This document shows positions 10,020-21,404 of a stretch of 64,000 nt of DNA, piece after piece. The stretch spans positions 248,001 through 312,000 of the forward strand of contig JARVZY010002408.1 in NCBI GenBank assembly GCA_030686995.1, written 5' to 3'. The stretch is from Artemisia argyi. Its lineage: Eukaryota > Streptophyta > Magnoliopsida > Asterales > Asteraceae. The position numbers were made by a program, and so were the translations under genes. How positions within the stretch are numbered: the first letter of the stretch is position 1; every line of letters begins with the position of its first letter. The notes below the pieces were generated by a model, which was given only the letters and a program-made list of their open reading frames with translations, was not told where the DNA came from and made no database searches.

Positions 10020-10820
10020 TGTAACACCCCCTAATTTGAAATGCGGCAGCAGAATAATAATTAGGGTGTTACGGTGAGGATCGAAGTCATAATGATAGAA
10101 AACGGCTCGAAAGAGACGTTTTAAAATATAAGTTTATTAATTAAGATTCAAATACAAGAGGTGATGAGTAGCGAGTGGTTAGTGGCCAATAGCGCCCTAG
10201 TTGATGGCATTCCTCTCTGCGGCTGGCACTCGAGGAACCACGGGGCACTCCATACAGAGCAAACAAGTCTTAGGGATGAGACGCCCGCGCAAGGACCTCA
10301 AGGAAACCTCATGTACAATGCATTGTCAGTAACCTAGGTTCTAGTATGAATTTTATATACTTATAATATGGTATGAGAGTGCATAAAATAAGGGAAGATG
10401 TCTTGGTGATTCATGCTCATGTCGACCACCATATAATTATGTACACGATTTGCTAAATCGTGTATAACTTGGATATAACTGATCATCTTTGACATTTGAA
10501 CATGAAATCATCTTAGAAATATTATTAGGAACACGCAGGAACAAACGGGAATCAAAACGGTTAAGATTTGAATAATATATGGATCAATTGATATGAGTAT
10601 TCATCAAACACTTTGCCCCTTAAAAACGTATCAAACATCGTCCAATGAATTTGGGATTTGACACACTAATAGTTGGCAAGGTGGTAAACAAGATGGTGTA
10701 AAAATATTGGCACGTCGTGTGTAAGAATCGAGAATAAACGAGGTATTTTGAAGGCTTGAAGCTTAGTCGAATAATTGAAATAATAAGAATTTGGAAGTTG
10801 GGCTTTGGTTTTGGGCTTAT
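10020..10820 (-). mobile_element. Gypsy-B 3' LTR, internally deleted and truncated
   Basis: 10020-10170 matches 41192-41335 and 10299-10820 matches 46049-46570 almost base for base. The middle of the LTR (about 2.4 kb without the Helitron) is missing and replaced by about 125 bp of GC-richer filler (10176-10298) with no counterpart in the window. The LTR stops at 10820 where the Copia ORF scrap begins. Confidence 0.85.
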
Positions 10821-12349
10821 GATGCTGGTACTATGCCTACTCAAAATGCTGCTGATGATGGTAATCCATCATCTTCTAGTGTTGCTGCTGATGGTAATCT
10901 TTCAGTGGTAATTGAGGAAGAACCAGCTGCAACTGCTGAACCATTACCTATTTCTTTTGACCTACCACCACCTTCCCCTGCACATATGTCACCTAGTCCT
11001 ACCATTTCACCATCTCAGGCTGCTCCAGTTGAGCAAACTCATGAGATTGAAGATACATTTCAGTCTCTTGAGCCTGAGATCACTAGACTACCTACACCTA
11101 GCCCTATGAGAGAGCCATTTGATGAAGGCTATCCCAATGTTGTACATGAGCCTGTTTCTCCTGCTGGGTTCAATGAAGCTCCACTTTCCACTAAGCAATT
11201 AGCTGGTAGAGCAGAGGACCCTATTACTCTTACTTCTGTATATGATTCACTTTGCAGGCATATGAAAAAGACTGATGATCTCCAAAAGGAACTTGCTGAT
11301 ACCAAGTCTACTCTTGGTGGTGAAATTGAAAGGCTGAAAAATAAAGTTAAGGATTTGGAGGCACAATTGAATCAGCAAAAGCACAGTAAGGGTGGACTGG
11401 ATACTACTGAAGTGCCTTAGGAGGAAAATTTAGATTCTCTGGAAATTCTAGCTGAAGTTGCTAGACAGTCTCATGTTGCTTCTCCTAAAGCTGCTGAAGT
11501 ACTTCCATCTAAGCCAACAATTCACTTCAGCAAAAGAAGAAGTAGAAGACAATATTTGGCAAAGAAAGCTGCTGAATCTTCCAAGGTATCTAGTGGTGAT
11601 GATATTCTTATGGCAGAAGCTACTGATAGTCTTCAGGAGCAACAATCACCCAATGCTATTGCTGCTGACAAATCTACTGTTAAAGCTCATGCATCAGGAG
11701 ATACATTCTTTGTGGCAGGGAAAGAGTATTTTAATTCCCCTCTTCATAATTCATCAGGGATTCAGCAAGTTTCTCCTGATGACATCACTGAAACCCTCAA
11801 GCCTCAAGGATCTACTGATAATATACTTAATTTAGATATTAAATGATGATCCTATGGAAGATTTGGAAGTTCCTCATGATGATTTTACTGAAGTTCCTCA
11901 TGGACTGGGTTTCTGAAATTGTGAAAGAGATGAAGTTGAGGAAGAAAGCAGCAGATGAGCAAAAAGCCAAAGCTAAAAGAGACAAACCCATGACTCAAGC
12001 ACAGCAAAGGGATTACATGAGAACATATGTGAAAAGTCAAAGCAGTGCTTTATATAACAATACTTGGACTAGGAAACAAGTGTGGGCACTTCCAGATGAC
12101 AAATTGGTTCAGATGTATAATAGACTCAAGTCTAGATGTGACAAAGATGGAATGGGTGCTTCTAAGAATGTTCCTATCACTCTTGCCACTGCTGGTTCAT
12201 CTGTTAACATGGATATTCCTGTTGCTGCTGAAAAGGTATCTTTACCTGCTACTTCTGCTGATGTACCACATGTTGCTGCTTCATCTTTTGTGGATAAGGG
12301 TAAAGTTCAAGTGATAGCAGAAGATCCTCCATCTAGAAAGGAAAAATAG
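10821..12349 (+). pseudogene. Copia extra ORF (env-like position), C-terminal part
   Basis: This is the C-terminal portion of the additional ORF that many Asteraceae Copia elements carry between RNase H and the 3' LTR. Frame one gives a Pro/Ser-rich region, then a coiled coil (DDLQKELADTKSTLGGEIER and following heptads, about 11270-11380), a TAG stop at 11418-11420, and then the same frame continues to 11846. The end shifts frame: 11900-12349 encodes KAKRDKPMTQAQQRDYMRTY and W..K.V...PDDKLVQMYNRL, a conserved C-terminal motif of these ORFs. The first codons (10791-10820) come from the Gypsy-B LTR. Function is unknown; it has neither a signal peptide nor a membrane segment. Confidence 0.7.
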
Positions 12350-12918
12350 AAAAAGAAAAGAGAAAAAACGTATGGATTACCATCCTATTTCATTCTATGT
12401 TTATTTTAAGTTTTTGTTATTTTTGATTTATTAGCTTAAGTCGAGTCGAGTCTTGGCTTAGCCACGCCATATTGTACATGTAATTAACCAAGATGATTAA
12501 CTCGCCACCAGTAAATATTTCCTTTATCCAATAAAACCGTGTTTTCCATATCCCTACACCTAACTTTATAACCCTTTAAAAGACCTCTTTGATAGTTTAT
12601 CCTAGGTGCTTACGCCAAGTGGTGGAGGTTTGATCCTTTCCCAAGCCTATGGTAATCTATTTGCTATGACAGGTAGCGAAAAATGTTTTCCATTTCCATA
12701 TTGTGATATACACTTTATTACACCCGAGAGATGTGAGTATCTAAACACTATTTGTGAGGTGCTAGTGTATGACCTACGTGCTTGTTTTTGGTTTTTAGTG
12801 GAACAATTATTTGTTATAATTACTTTTATATTAGTGTTAAATGACCGCTAACTTGTATTTTGATTAAAATAAAAGCGCATTTGCTTGAGGACAAGCAAAT
12901 CTCAAATTTAAGGGTATT
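12350..12918 (+). mobile_element. Athila-type 3' internal region
   Basis: This is the inverted counterpart of about 53419-53990 in Athila-D, in plus orientation. It is non-coding and ends in a hairpin (12879-12900) and purine-rich TTTAAGGGTATT before the LTR at 12919. It begins in an A-rich tract where it joins the Copia scrap, matching the long T-run region of Athila-D. Confidence 0.75.
12879..12900 (+). other. Conserved hairpin upstream of an Athila LTR
   Basis: Eight-base arms ATTTGCTT and AAGCAAAT enclose GAGGAC. The same structure recurs at 17288-17309 (GAGGTC loop), and in diverged form at about 53434-53455 on the minus strand. A CTTGAGGACAAGC motif near the polypurine tract is common in Athila elements as I recall them. 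Confidence 0.8.
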
Positions 12919-13590
12919 TGATGAGGCGAAAAGTGTACCGCTTTTAAGGGGTCATTTAAGCCCGAATTCGTGATTATTTGATCAATTATTGCCCTAAATC
13001 GTTCCTTTTGTCAATTTAGGTACTTTGAGGAGAAAGCTGGAAAAGGAAGCATTTTGGACGTTTTTGGAGCATAAAAGTGAAGAAAACGGCAAAGTCTCAA
13101 ATTCCTTGCTGGGAACAGTACCTGATGATGTCAAGCCATAACACATGACGGCGTCAAGAGTGACAAAAGAGGTGGATGTGGAAATTATAACGTGACGGCC
13201 CAGAACATTTTCTTTGTTAATGGCCTGACGGCGTCACCAAGGCCGTCAGGGTCCAAATACAAGTGACGGCCCATAGTAGATTTGCACATGAAGGCATCAA
13301 GACTGGATCTAAGGCAATACGAATTTCAACTTGGCAGCGAGTTGACGGCATCAGAGGCTGATACATGACGCCTTCAAGATGCTTAGTCTATATATATTTT
13401 TTTTTTCCAATTTTTCATTGTAAAGTGTGGAACAAGTTGTGGAATACTACACACAAACCCTAGGTCAAATTTCCTGCATATTGAAGGGGTTTCAAACCCT
13501 TCTTTCTTCAATGTTTTAATAAAGATAAGTTCTCCAATAATCATTCAATATGTCTATGTATTGTTTGATTCTATCTTATGTTTATCTTTC
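12919..13590 (+). mobile_element. Athila-type LTR, 5' part (truncated)
   Basis: It starts TGATGAGGCGAAAAGTG, carries the TGACG-palindrome array (about 13136-13378) and then a TATATATA box at about 13389, the expected U3-to-R order. It is cut at 13590 by a Gypsy-C LTR. Confidence 0.85.
13136..13378. repeat. TGACG(G/C)CGTCA palindrome array, LTR copy 1
   Basis: Repeated 11-bp palindromes and single GGCCGTCA or TGACGGCC half units occur every 20-40 bp, just upstream of the TATA-like box at about 13389. Several units have decayed (ATGAAGGCATCAAG, ATGACGCCTTCAAG). Confidence 0.85.
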
Positions 13591-16500
13591 TGTAACACCC
13601 CCATTTTTCACTGATCGCAGCGGATAAAGTGTTTGGGGTATTACTTCATAGAATCACAGATACAGTAATAGAAAACGACTCGAAAAGAGACGTTTTGAAA
13701 AATTAGTTATCATTCATAATTATCAGAGTTTTAATTATAAAAGATATACTTTTATTTTGTTGAGGTCCCAAAAATCTAAGAGTTATGTTGGTATGTTTGA
13801 ATGATAACCATGAGAAGTCTTCCGAGTTTAGTACCTCCTTCCGCCATAAGTCCATAGAAGTAATTAACCTAGAATACAAATATAGTACTTATTGGTACCA
13901 CCTAGTGGAGTGTTAATACCAATGGGAGTTGTCAAACTCCAATAGATCTATCAACTATATTCGCGTTGGATTGGATAAAACCTTCCAAACGATTAGATTC
14001 ATGAATTTTGTTTATGTAGTGGTGGCAGTTAGTTTACTCGTGCAAACAACCAAAGAAAAAGACTTGTATTCGGTTTTAAGTAAAGCATTTTGCATGTATC
14101 CCCCTTACAGGGTTTATAAAAGCATTTAGTTTGAAAGTTTAAAAAGATGTAAGGCTATGAAGACTCACCTGGGTGTAGAGTAATCTAAGTAATGCAAATA
14201 GTGACCCGGGAACTAGACCGCCTTACTCACGTATCCTAGTGTTGTTGTTGTTGGTTTTGTATGTATGTCAAGCTTTTAGTTATCATGTTTTATGTTTCTT
14301 AAGTTATTGTTTTTAGGTTTCTTAATGTTTTAGATATAACATAACACCGTTCAGGCCATTGTAATTCAGAAGTATATGACTCCTCACATGAAGATCCCTA
14401 CTATTGTATTATGTTATCAACATAATACCGTTCGGGCCATAATAATTCCGAAGTTAATACTCCTCACACAAAGCTCCCTATTATTAAGTTATGTTGTTAT
14501 TAGAGTTTAGTTATAATCATATCACCGTTCGGGCCATCATATCTTAGAAGTATATGCAATAATCGTTCGAGGAGTCAGGGCACTTTAATTCGTAAACCCA
14601 ACAAACTCGTCAAAAACGAAATATCCACATAGTACTCCTCGTATGAAGCTCCCTAGTATTGTGTTATGCTTCTAACTTTATATAGGTTTTATACTTATAT
14701 GATATTTTCACTTTTTACCCTTATAGTTTATATATTTATGTTTTCTACCCTAAGTTTTATATTACTTATATTACCTATACTAATAACTACCTATACTAGA
14801 CACAACTAGTCCCTAGACTTCTATATTAACCTAAGAATCCTAAGTTTTCTATATTTACCATTTTAGACCTTTAACTTATACTATTTACATTTTTAGTCCT
14901 TTTAGTTTATACTTATGTTATTATCTATCCTAGGGTTTTAATATTATGCAAAACTAATCCTTACTACTTATAACTTCTAGAAAAGTTCAAAAACAGTCCC
15001 TAGACTTTATAATTTCAGGAACTTATGATATATACCCCTATGCATGTAAACTATTGCAAAACTAGTCCTAATATTCATGTAACTTGTATTTTATCTAGTA
15101 TTTAAGTTTTCTAGTCTATGTTTTACTTATTTTAAGTTATTTAAGTTAGATTTAACTAGTGTATGACCTAATCTAACTACTTAAAGCATGCATGCAAGTA
15201 TATGACTCGATCTAGGGTTTTAAAACGTAAACTAGCAAGTAGAGTGGTTCAAGGCTCATGCAAGGTTATCTAAGCTATCTAAATCTATCCTAAGACTATA
15301 TTAAAGCTATATTAACTAAAAGTAAGACTTACTTGGCTACGGGGGGGTTTACGTGGGTTAGAACTAGGGCTAGGGTTTTCTAGGGTTTCCTACACCTCGT
15401 ACGACTTCAAACCACAACAAAACATGACCAAGGCCTAGCTACTCGTTCCTAATAGCTCCTAAGGGCTTAGTACTAAAGAAATGTGAGGTAGAGAGGAGGG
15501 GTAAGGTGTGGAGAAGAAGTGAGGGCTAGGGGTATTTATAGTTGCGATAGAGGCGGTTTGGGATAAACAGCCTCATAGGTGTCGTGGATGGAGAGGGCTG
15601 AGCAACCAGAGCTAGGGGTTGTGGCAGGTCTAGTGATGACAAGGAAGAGCTAGGATGGTAGCTAGGGGGCTGGGTAGGCCGGTTGTGGTGGAGGAAAGTT
15701 GTGAGAGGCGGTTAGGGGAAAATGGTGACAAGTAGCTTACAAGGAGGTGATGCACCTCCTTGCTTGGGTGCTTGGAGGTGCTTGTAAGCTACTTGTTGGG
15801 TTTAAGGGTGGTTTAGGGTGATTAGGGGTAGTTTAGTGATGGATTAGGGAAGGTTTAGGGTGGATTAGTGGTGTTTAGTGGTGGATTAGCCAAGTAGGTG
15901 ATGCACTTACTTGTGTCTGTGCTTAGAGGTGTTAGGGTGTGTGCTTGGGTATGACTAAGGTGTTAGGGTGCTAGGTTGAGGTGTTTAAGGTGCTTATGTT
16001 TAGGTTTCAGTTAAGTTTTAGCTAAGTTTAGACCTAGTTTCTCCTTACTATGTGTTTAAGGTTTTACCTAGGGTTTAGTACCTAACTTAAGTTCCTAAGT
16101 GTGCCTAATGACTAATTCTAAGACCTAAAGGGTTTATACTAAGTGTGGGTAACCTATGGGGGAATTTTGGGAAGGTTTGACCTAGTTTTATAACCTAAAT
16201 GACCTAAGTGAGAGACTAGGGTTTATCCAATGGTTTTGTGCCTAAGTTAGTGTCCTAAGGTTATCTAATAACTATTCCTAAGTTCCTAAAGGCTTATACT
16301 AAATGATAGTGACCTAAGGGGAAGTTTTGGGTAGGTTTAGACCTAATTCTAGTTATCTATGACCTAGTTATGGTTTAGGGCTTAGGGGGTTTATTTCAAG
16401 TTCTAAGGGTTTTATTCTATAACCTAATAGTCCTAATATATCCTAATATACCTAAAGATACTCTTACTTAAGACTTGAACACATTCTTACTAGTTTAACT

Positions 16501-16810
16501 AAGCATATAGGTTCAGATAAGCACATAATCCTACTTAAGTTTTAGTTTATGGTTTATTAGGGTTTTGTGTTATGTTTAGTGTTTTAGATTGGTGTATTAC
16601 TTATTATGGTGTTGTTATGAATTTATGCTTGACATACCTGGTGTTTATAGGATGTGAGTGTTGAGTTATTTGGCTTGTGTAGATACGTGAGCAGGTCTAG
16701 TGAGTCATGCAAGTAATTATGTATATAAAAAGCAAAAATTTACATATGAAATACCTACTATAGGTATTTGTAATGAGAATGATAGTAATGGGTGTTTGTG
16801 GGTTGTTATA
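13591..16810 (-). mobile_element. Gypsy-C LTR (complete, about 3.2 kb)
   Basis: Plus view runs TGTAACACCCCC to GGGTTGTTATA, followed by the polypurine tract at 16811-16836, so this is a minus-strand 3' LTR. It contains a minus-strand TATAAATA box at 15533-15540 and repeated CCGTTCGGGCCAT motifs (14345-14545) also present in LTR-H. Two small deletions distinguish it from copy 1. No coding capacity is seen. Confidence 0.85.
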
Positions 16811-17075
16811 GTCTTACCCCCTTAGAGAAGATCTCGTCCCGAGATTTTGACGATTATAGGAGTAGGGGAGGGAAATAGTCGAGAAAGTAGAGGATTATCG
16901 AGGAAAATGATGTGAAAAGGAAGAAGATTTTGCACAAGCGGAGTAAGAATTGCTTGTACAGATACCGGATACTTAGGTTTTTATATCTCATTATTTGCAA
17001 ATAAAGGTGTCCCAATATTTGAAAACAAGAGCGTATAAACTGTTAACCTATTTGACTTATAACTTTCTCATATTA
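16811..17075 (-). mobile_element. Gypsy-C polypurine tract and 3' internal end
   Basis: On the minus strand the CTCGGGACGAGATCTTCTC motif precedes TAAGGGGGTAAGAC and the LTR. It is the inverted twin of 4197-4455. Homology ends at about 17072. Confidence 0.8.
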
Positions 17076-17185
17076 TGAAGTCAGGTGAGAAGCGTTATGC
17101 AATAGAGAAGTCAGCTAGTGCACTTAGACAGGTAGTTGATTTCATTAGGGAATTGAATTGCAGGAAGGTCAGCAGTATAACCTCC
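17076..17185. other. Unassigned junction sequence
   Basis: Short stretch between Gypsy-C and Athila-type DNA. No frame or repeat is recognised. Confidence 0.4.
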
Positions 17186-17639
17186 GTGCTTGTCTTTGGT
17201 CTTTAGTGGAACGATTATTTGTTGTAATTACTTTTAAATTAGTGTTAAATGACCCCTAACTTGTATTTTGACTAGAATAAAAGCGCATTTGCTTGAGGTC
17301 AAGCAAATCTCAAGTGTAAGGGTATATGATGAGGCGAAAAATGATCCGTTTTTAGGGGGTCATTTAAGCCGGAATTGGAATTTATTTGATCAAATATTGC
17401 CCTAAATCGTTCCTTTTGTGATTTTAGGTACTTTGGAAGTGAATTCTGGAAAAGGAAGAATTTTGGACGTTTTTGGAGCATAAAGTGAAGAAAACGGAAA
17501 AGTCTTAATTTTCCTTGCTGGGAACAGTACCTAACGGCGTCAAGAGCAATTTTATGACGGTGTCAAGAGCAAAAGAGGTGACGGCCTAGTGAAAACGTGA
17601 CGGCGTCAGATCAAGGCCGTCAAGAGTAAAAGTTAGTTC
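17186..17639 (+). mobile_element. Athila-type 3' internal end and LTR start
   Basis: The internal part includes the hairpin at 17288-17309 and GTGTAAGGGTATA, then the LTR start TGATGAGGCG at 17327. The LTR carries a TGACG-palindrome array (about 17532-17628) and is cut at about 17639, where an Athila RT fragment follows directly. Confidence 0.8.
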
Positions 17640-17884
17640 CCACCAGAACAATTACTGGTTGGAGAGTTTGTATTGACTACCGAAAACTCAATGAGGCTAC
17701 CGCGAAAGATCATTTTCCCTTACCTTTTATGGATCAAATGTTGGAAAGACTGGCAGGAAACAAATACTTCTGTTTTCTCGATGGTTTTTTTGGATACTTT
17801 CAAATTCCTATTGATCCTCTCGACCAAGAAAAAACAACTTTCACATGCCCTTTTGGAACATATGCGTACAGGCGAATAGCTAAG
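17640..17884 (+). pseudogene. Athila-type reverse transcriptase fragment
   Basis: About 80 codons cover RT blocks: ITGWRVCIDYRKLNEATAKD, HFPLPFMDQMLERLAG, YFCFLDGFFGYFQIPI and TTFTCPFGTYAYRR. The usual DG(Y/F)SGY has Phe in place of Ser. The catalytic MDD block is missing because the sequence passes straight into a polypurine-like AAGTGTGGAGGTATT and the next LTR. This implies a large internal deletion between RT and the 3' LTR. The start is also truncated. Confidence 0.85.
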
Positions 17885-17896
17885 TGTGGAGGTATT

Positions 17897-19339
17897 TGAT
17901 GACGCTCAAATTATACATATTTTATATAGCGTTATTTGTTAGTTTCTATATGATTTTGTAAGGACTTTCGATACTTAATTGCATGAAAATACATTTCAGG
18001 TCCTCTTGGCAAAGATCTTCAATAAACATGGAAAAATATGCAAGTTCAAGCTAATCTTATGACAATGCCCATTCCAAGTGAAAGAGCGCCAAGTTGCTAG
18101 TGAAAAAGCGCCGGTTACGGGGACGAATCTATTCTTGCACAATTTAAATAAAATCAAGTAAAGAGCGGCGATTTTATATCTGAAGCCCGCCGACCTTCAA
18201 GTTCTATTAATGACCCTTTGGCCCCAAGAAATTATCTGAAGGTCGCTGTAGTTTATCATCATGATCGCCGGTATTCAGTGCAAAGCCCGCCGACTTTTGC
18301 CTAAAGAGCAGCGTATTCCAGTGCCTGGCTAGTCACCCTTCGCCTATAAATAGAGCCTCATTTCGCCTCATTTTCACAACACTAATACACCAACAGTCCT
18401 CCCAACAACCAACATAACTCTGATAAAAATCTATCCCTCGTTCCAATTATTTGGGTGATAGAAATAAAGTCAAAGTTCTAAAAGTATTGTAATACTCTCT
18501 TGGTATTAATTGTGGTGATCGCTAGTGACGGTAGCTTCTTCATTACATTAATTCAGAAAGTATGTCGATCATTTCATACGATATTACCACTGTAAGCATG
18601 ATTATTAAAGCCATGTTAGGCTAAACTCTTTATGATTGCTTGGATATGTTAATATAGTAAAGTGTTTGGTTATGATTATGATCTCTTGTTGATTTCCTGT
18701 TTATGTCACGATCTTGCTGTGTTCTAAACTGTTAACTATTGTTTATCTCTTTAATTATAATTACTAATTGAAATGGGTTGAAAGATTCAACTAGTATTTT
18801 ATGGTTTTTAACATATGTCTATGTATGTTGATCAATTGAAGGAGAGATTATTTTACCAGGGTGAAACACCTCTTTTACACAAAAAAAAATTGAAAGAGAG
18901 ATCGCTTTTGTACTGAAATAAACAATCAAATTTGAAACGTTGCAACTAGTACTTATACTTGTCAACCACTCGTGTAAGGACTAGTAGACATAAGTCTTGA
19001 ATCATTTTCGTTAACTAATGAGACGTTATTTTGACGAAAACCACTACTCGTTTATTGAACCTACTGAGATCACTATCATATACCATCACTGAGTTATACG
19101 AACTATCCAAGTAATCATATTTGTCCCATATCTGAATTTCGAATCATTTGCATAAGTTTTCTAAATCATCTCGATTAAACTAATTGATATATAAGTGCAT
19201 ACCATAGTCCCTGTGGAATGACCTGGTCTTACCAAAACTCTTTTACTATAAACGAGGGTTATAGTTTTACCTATGTGTTTTGAGTAATAAGGAATCGGTA
19301 AAATTAGTCCTATAAATTTAAAGCTTTCGAAACACATCA
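17897..19339 (+). mobile_element. Athila-E 5' LTR (1.44 kb)
   Basis: It runs from TGATGACGCTCAAATTATAC to AACACATCA and is followed after seven bases by the primer-binding site. A TATAAATA box lies at 18345-18352 inside CGCC...GAGCC context, a good core promoter. The LTR family differs from Athila-A and D and lacks the TGACG array. Confidence 0.85.
18345..18352 (+). promoter_or_regulatory. TATA box of the Athila-E LTR
   Basis: TATAAATA followed by GAGCCTCATTT, about 450 bp into the LTR, where U3 promoters of plant LTR elements lie. Confidence 0.6.
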
Positions 19340-19346
19340 AAGTTTT

Positions 19347-19364
19347 TGGTGCCGCTGCCGGGGA
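19347..19364 (+). other. Primer-binding site of Athila-E
   Basis: TGGTGCCGCTGCCGGGGA is close to the tRNA-Asp complement TGGCGCCGTTGCCGGGGA used by Athila/Tat elements. It directly follows the LTR. Confidence 0.8.
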
Positions 19365-19751
19365 CTACTAGTTGCTCTTTTTAATTGTTTGATCATTTTA
19401 GTTGCATTTAGATTATATTTCTGTGTTACATTGCGAATATCATCTGCACTTTTCCAAATAACCACCGGTTTTCAACTGAAATCGCCGCACTTGCACCACG
19501 CTCACGGCGACTTTTTTTTCAAAAAAGCTCCGCTTTTCTAGGTAATGAAATATTTTCCCAGAAAAATTTAAATTTTACCAGAAAATCGACGTGCTTTTTC
19601 TTAAGTACGTCGAATAAAATCTCTCAGAAGACTAATTAATCCGAATTAACTTCTCTATTTTTGCAATTTTGTCTTGGATGGTCACACGATCTTCCAACGA
19701 AGAACTTGCAAGTCCTTTACCAGAACCTGAAAGAACAATAAATGAAAGACA
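19365..19751 (+). mobile_element. Athila-E leader, left part
   Basis: Non-coding 5' leader of Athila-E, interrupted at 19752-19756 by the solo LTR and resuming at 21405. No frame is supported. Confidence 0.6.
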
Positions 19752-19756
19752 TAGAC

Positions 19757-21399
19757 TGATGAGTGCTTAATCACACATCCTTTTTTGACCAAAATCAGAC
19801 CAAATACACCAAATACTAACCAAATATGCCAAGAGAATGTATGTTTTGTATTTGTGTATGTGCAGGTACGGATATGTGAAAAATGAACAAAAACAAAGCA
19901 AAACCGACAAAAACGAGCACGAGATTGGAAAAAGGTAAAAAGCCGAAGCCGAGGAAGAAACATCAAATCAAATCCTCCAAGTTACAAGAAATGCATTTGG
20001 ATCGTTCTCAGTCGTTACGTTTAATATTAAGTTGTATTAGTTACATTTTATAATGTTTTAAGCTTGAATTTCATGATTTGTAAAGGTCTAGGGGCTAATT
20101 ATGCAACAATGTAAAAGATTAGAGAAGCCCTAGCCCCTAGCCTATAAATAGAGATGTAAGCCTCATTTGAGAGGTTGTTGTTCTTTGTTTTTTTTAATGG
20201 TTAGTTTTTAGTTTGGTTAGTTCTAAGGTTAATTTTAATTTTTGTCTAAGTCTTATTTTACTTTCTCTCTCTAAAAAGCTTTATCTTTCTTAAAAATATT
20301 TAATTTTTAGTTGTTAAATTCGTGTTTTTATTGGTGGGATTTAAAGTTTATGGTTAAACTAGGTTATTTAGTAATAAATTTGGTGAAAAACATTAGTTTT
20401 TAGGCTTTATTTTGGATCAAAATGGTGTTTTGTCATGTTTTTATCGAGTTATGAGTTAAAATTTTTTTTTTATCGAGTTAGGAGTTTTAAAAAAATTGTT
20501 ATCGAGTTAGGGGTAATTTTTCTTAGCGAGTTAGGTGTTAATTTCTCTTATCGAGTTAGGGGAATACTAAGTTCTATCGAGTTAGGTGTCAACTTTACAT
20601 ATAGAGTTAGGTGCAACTTTACATATAGAGTTAGGTGTCACTTAACATACCGAGTTTGGAGTTTTATTTTTATCAAGTTTGAGTTTTATCGAGTTTCGTT
20701 TCTTTTGGCGAGTTAGCCAAGATTATCGAGTACGATAATCATTGCCTCATCATTTATCGAGTGAGGTTCTCTTATGCTTAATATCTAAACGAAACTCTGC
20801 CGAATTTTTCTAAAAATTTATCAAGTTAGGATTTATTATATAACAAGTTAGTATCTTTTATTTAGTAACGTCATCTAGTAAACATTTATAGTTTAATAAT
20901 AATTAGTTTTTTTTTTTTTTTTTTATTTCTTTTACTTATTTCCTTTTTAATTAGTCTTTATATCCTTTTCATTTATTAAAATTAAAAAGCCAAAAATACA
21001 ATTTTCCTTTTACGTTATTTTTCTTTTATATTTTATTATTTAGAAAAACTTAATTGGCAATCGTAGGACTAGTTTCGCTTTTATTTTTCTTTTTAAATTA
21101 GTCGTGTTAAGTTTTCTTTACGTTTTTATTTCTATTTCATTTTTTGAGTATGTTTGTTTTATTTGCTAATTTGTTTTGCATTATTTGCTTGTTCTCTTTG
21201 CTTTAATTGCATTTTTATTCTCATTTGTAGTATAATCAAAAACCAAAATATTTCTTCTATCCTCATTCACTTCACAAGATTCACAAACCGAACCGACAAG
21301 ATCGAATTCAACCCTCGTTGGGAGAACGACCCGGGGAATTACTTTCACGAGCATTCCTTCGGAAAAACAAATCTATACACTACAAAAAGACTGTCATCA
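19757..21399 (+). mobile_element. Solo LTR with TSD TAGAC
   Basis: It starts TGATGAGTGCTTAATC and ends CTGTCATCA, with TAGAC on both sides (19752-19756 and 21400-21404). No primer-binding site or polypurine tract adjoins it, so it is a solo LTR left by recombination between two LTRs. It includes a TATAAATAGAG box at about 20146 and a degenerate 12-mer repeat array. The end region has GAGAACGACCCGGGGAATT, a motif also seen in the Gypsy-F LTR. Confidence 0.9.
20437..20765 (+). repeat. Degenerate TATCGAGTTAGG array in the solo LTR
   Basis: About a dozen copies of a TATCGAGTTAGG-like word occur at 25-40 bp spacing, with variants such as TAGCGAGTTAGG, TATAGAGTTAGG and TATCGAGTTTCG. The spacers are T-rich and vary in length. 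Confidence 0.8.
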
Positions 21400-21404
21400 T
21401 AGAC

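Noticed and set aside
14345..14660. Possible CRISPR-like or satellite array from repeated CCGTTCGGGCCAT words
   Set aside because: Only three or four irregular copies with unrelated flanks occur, and the same words occur in LTR-H. They are LTR sub-repeats in a plant genome.
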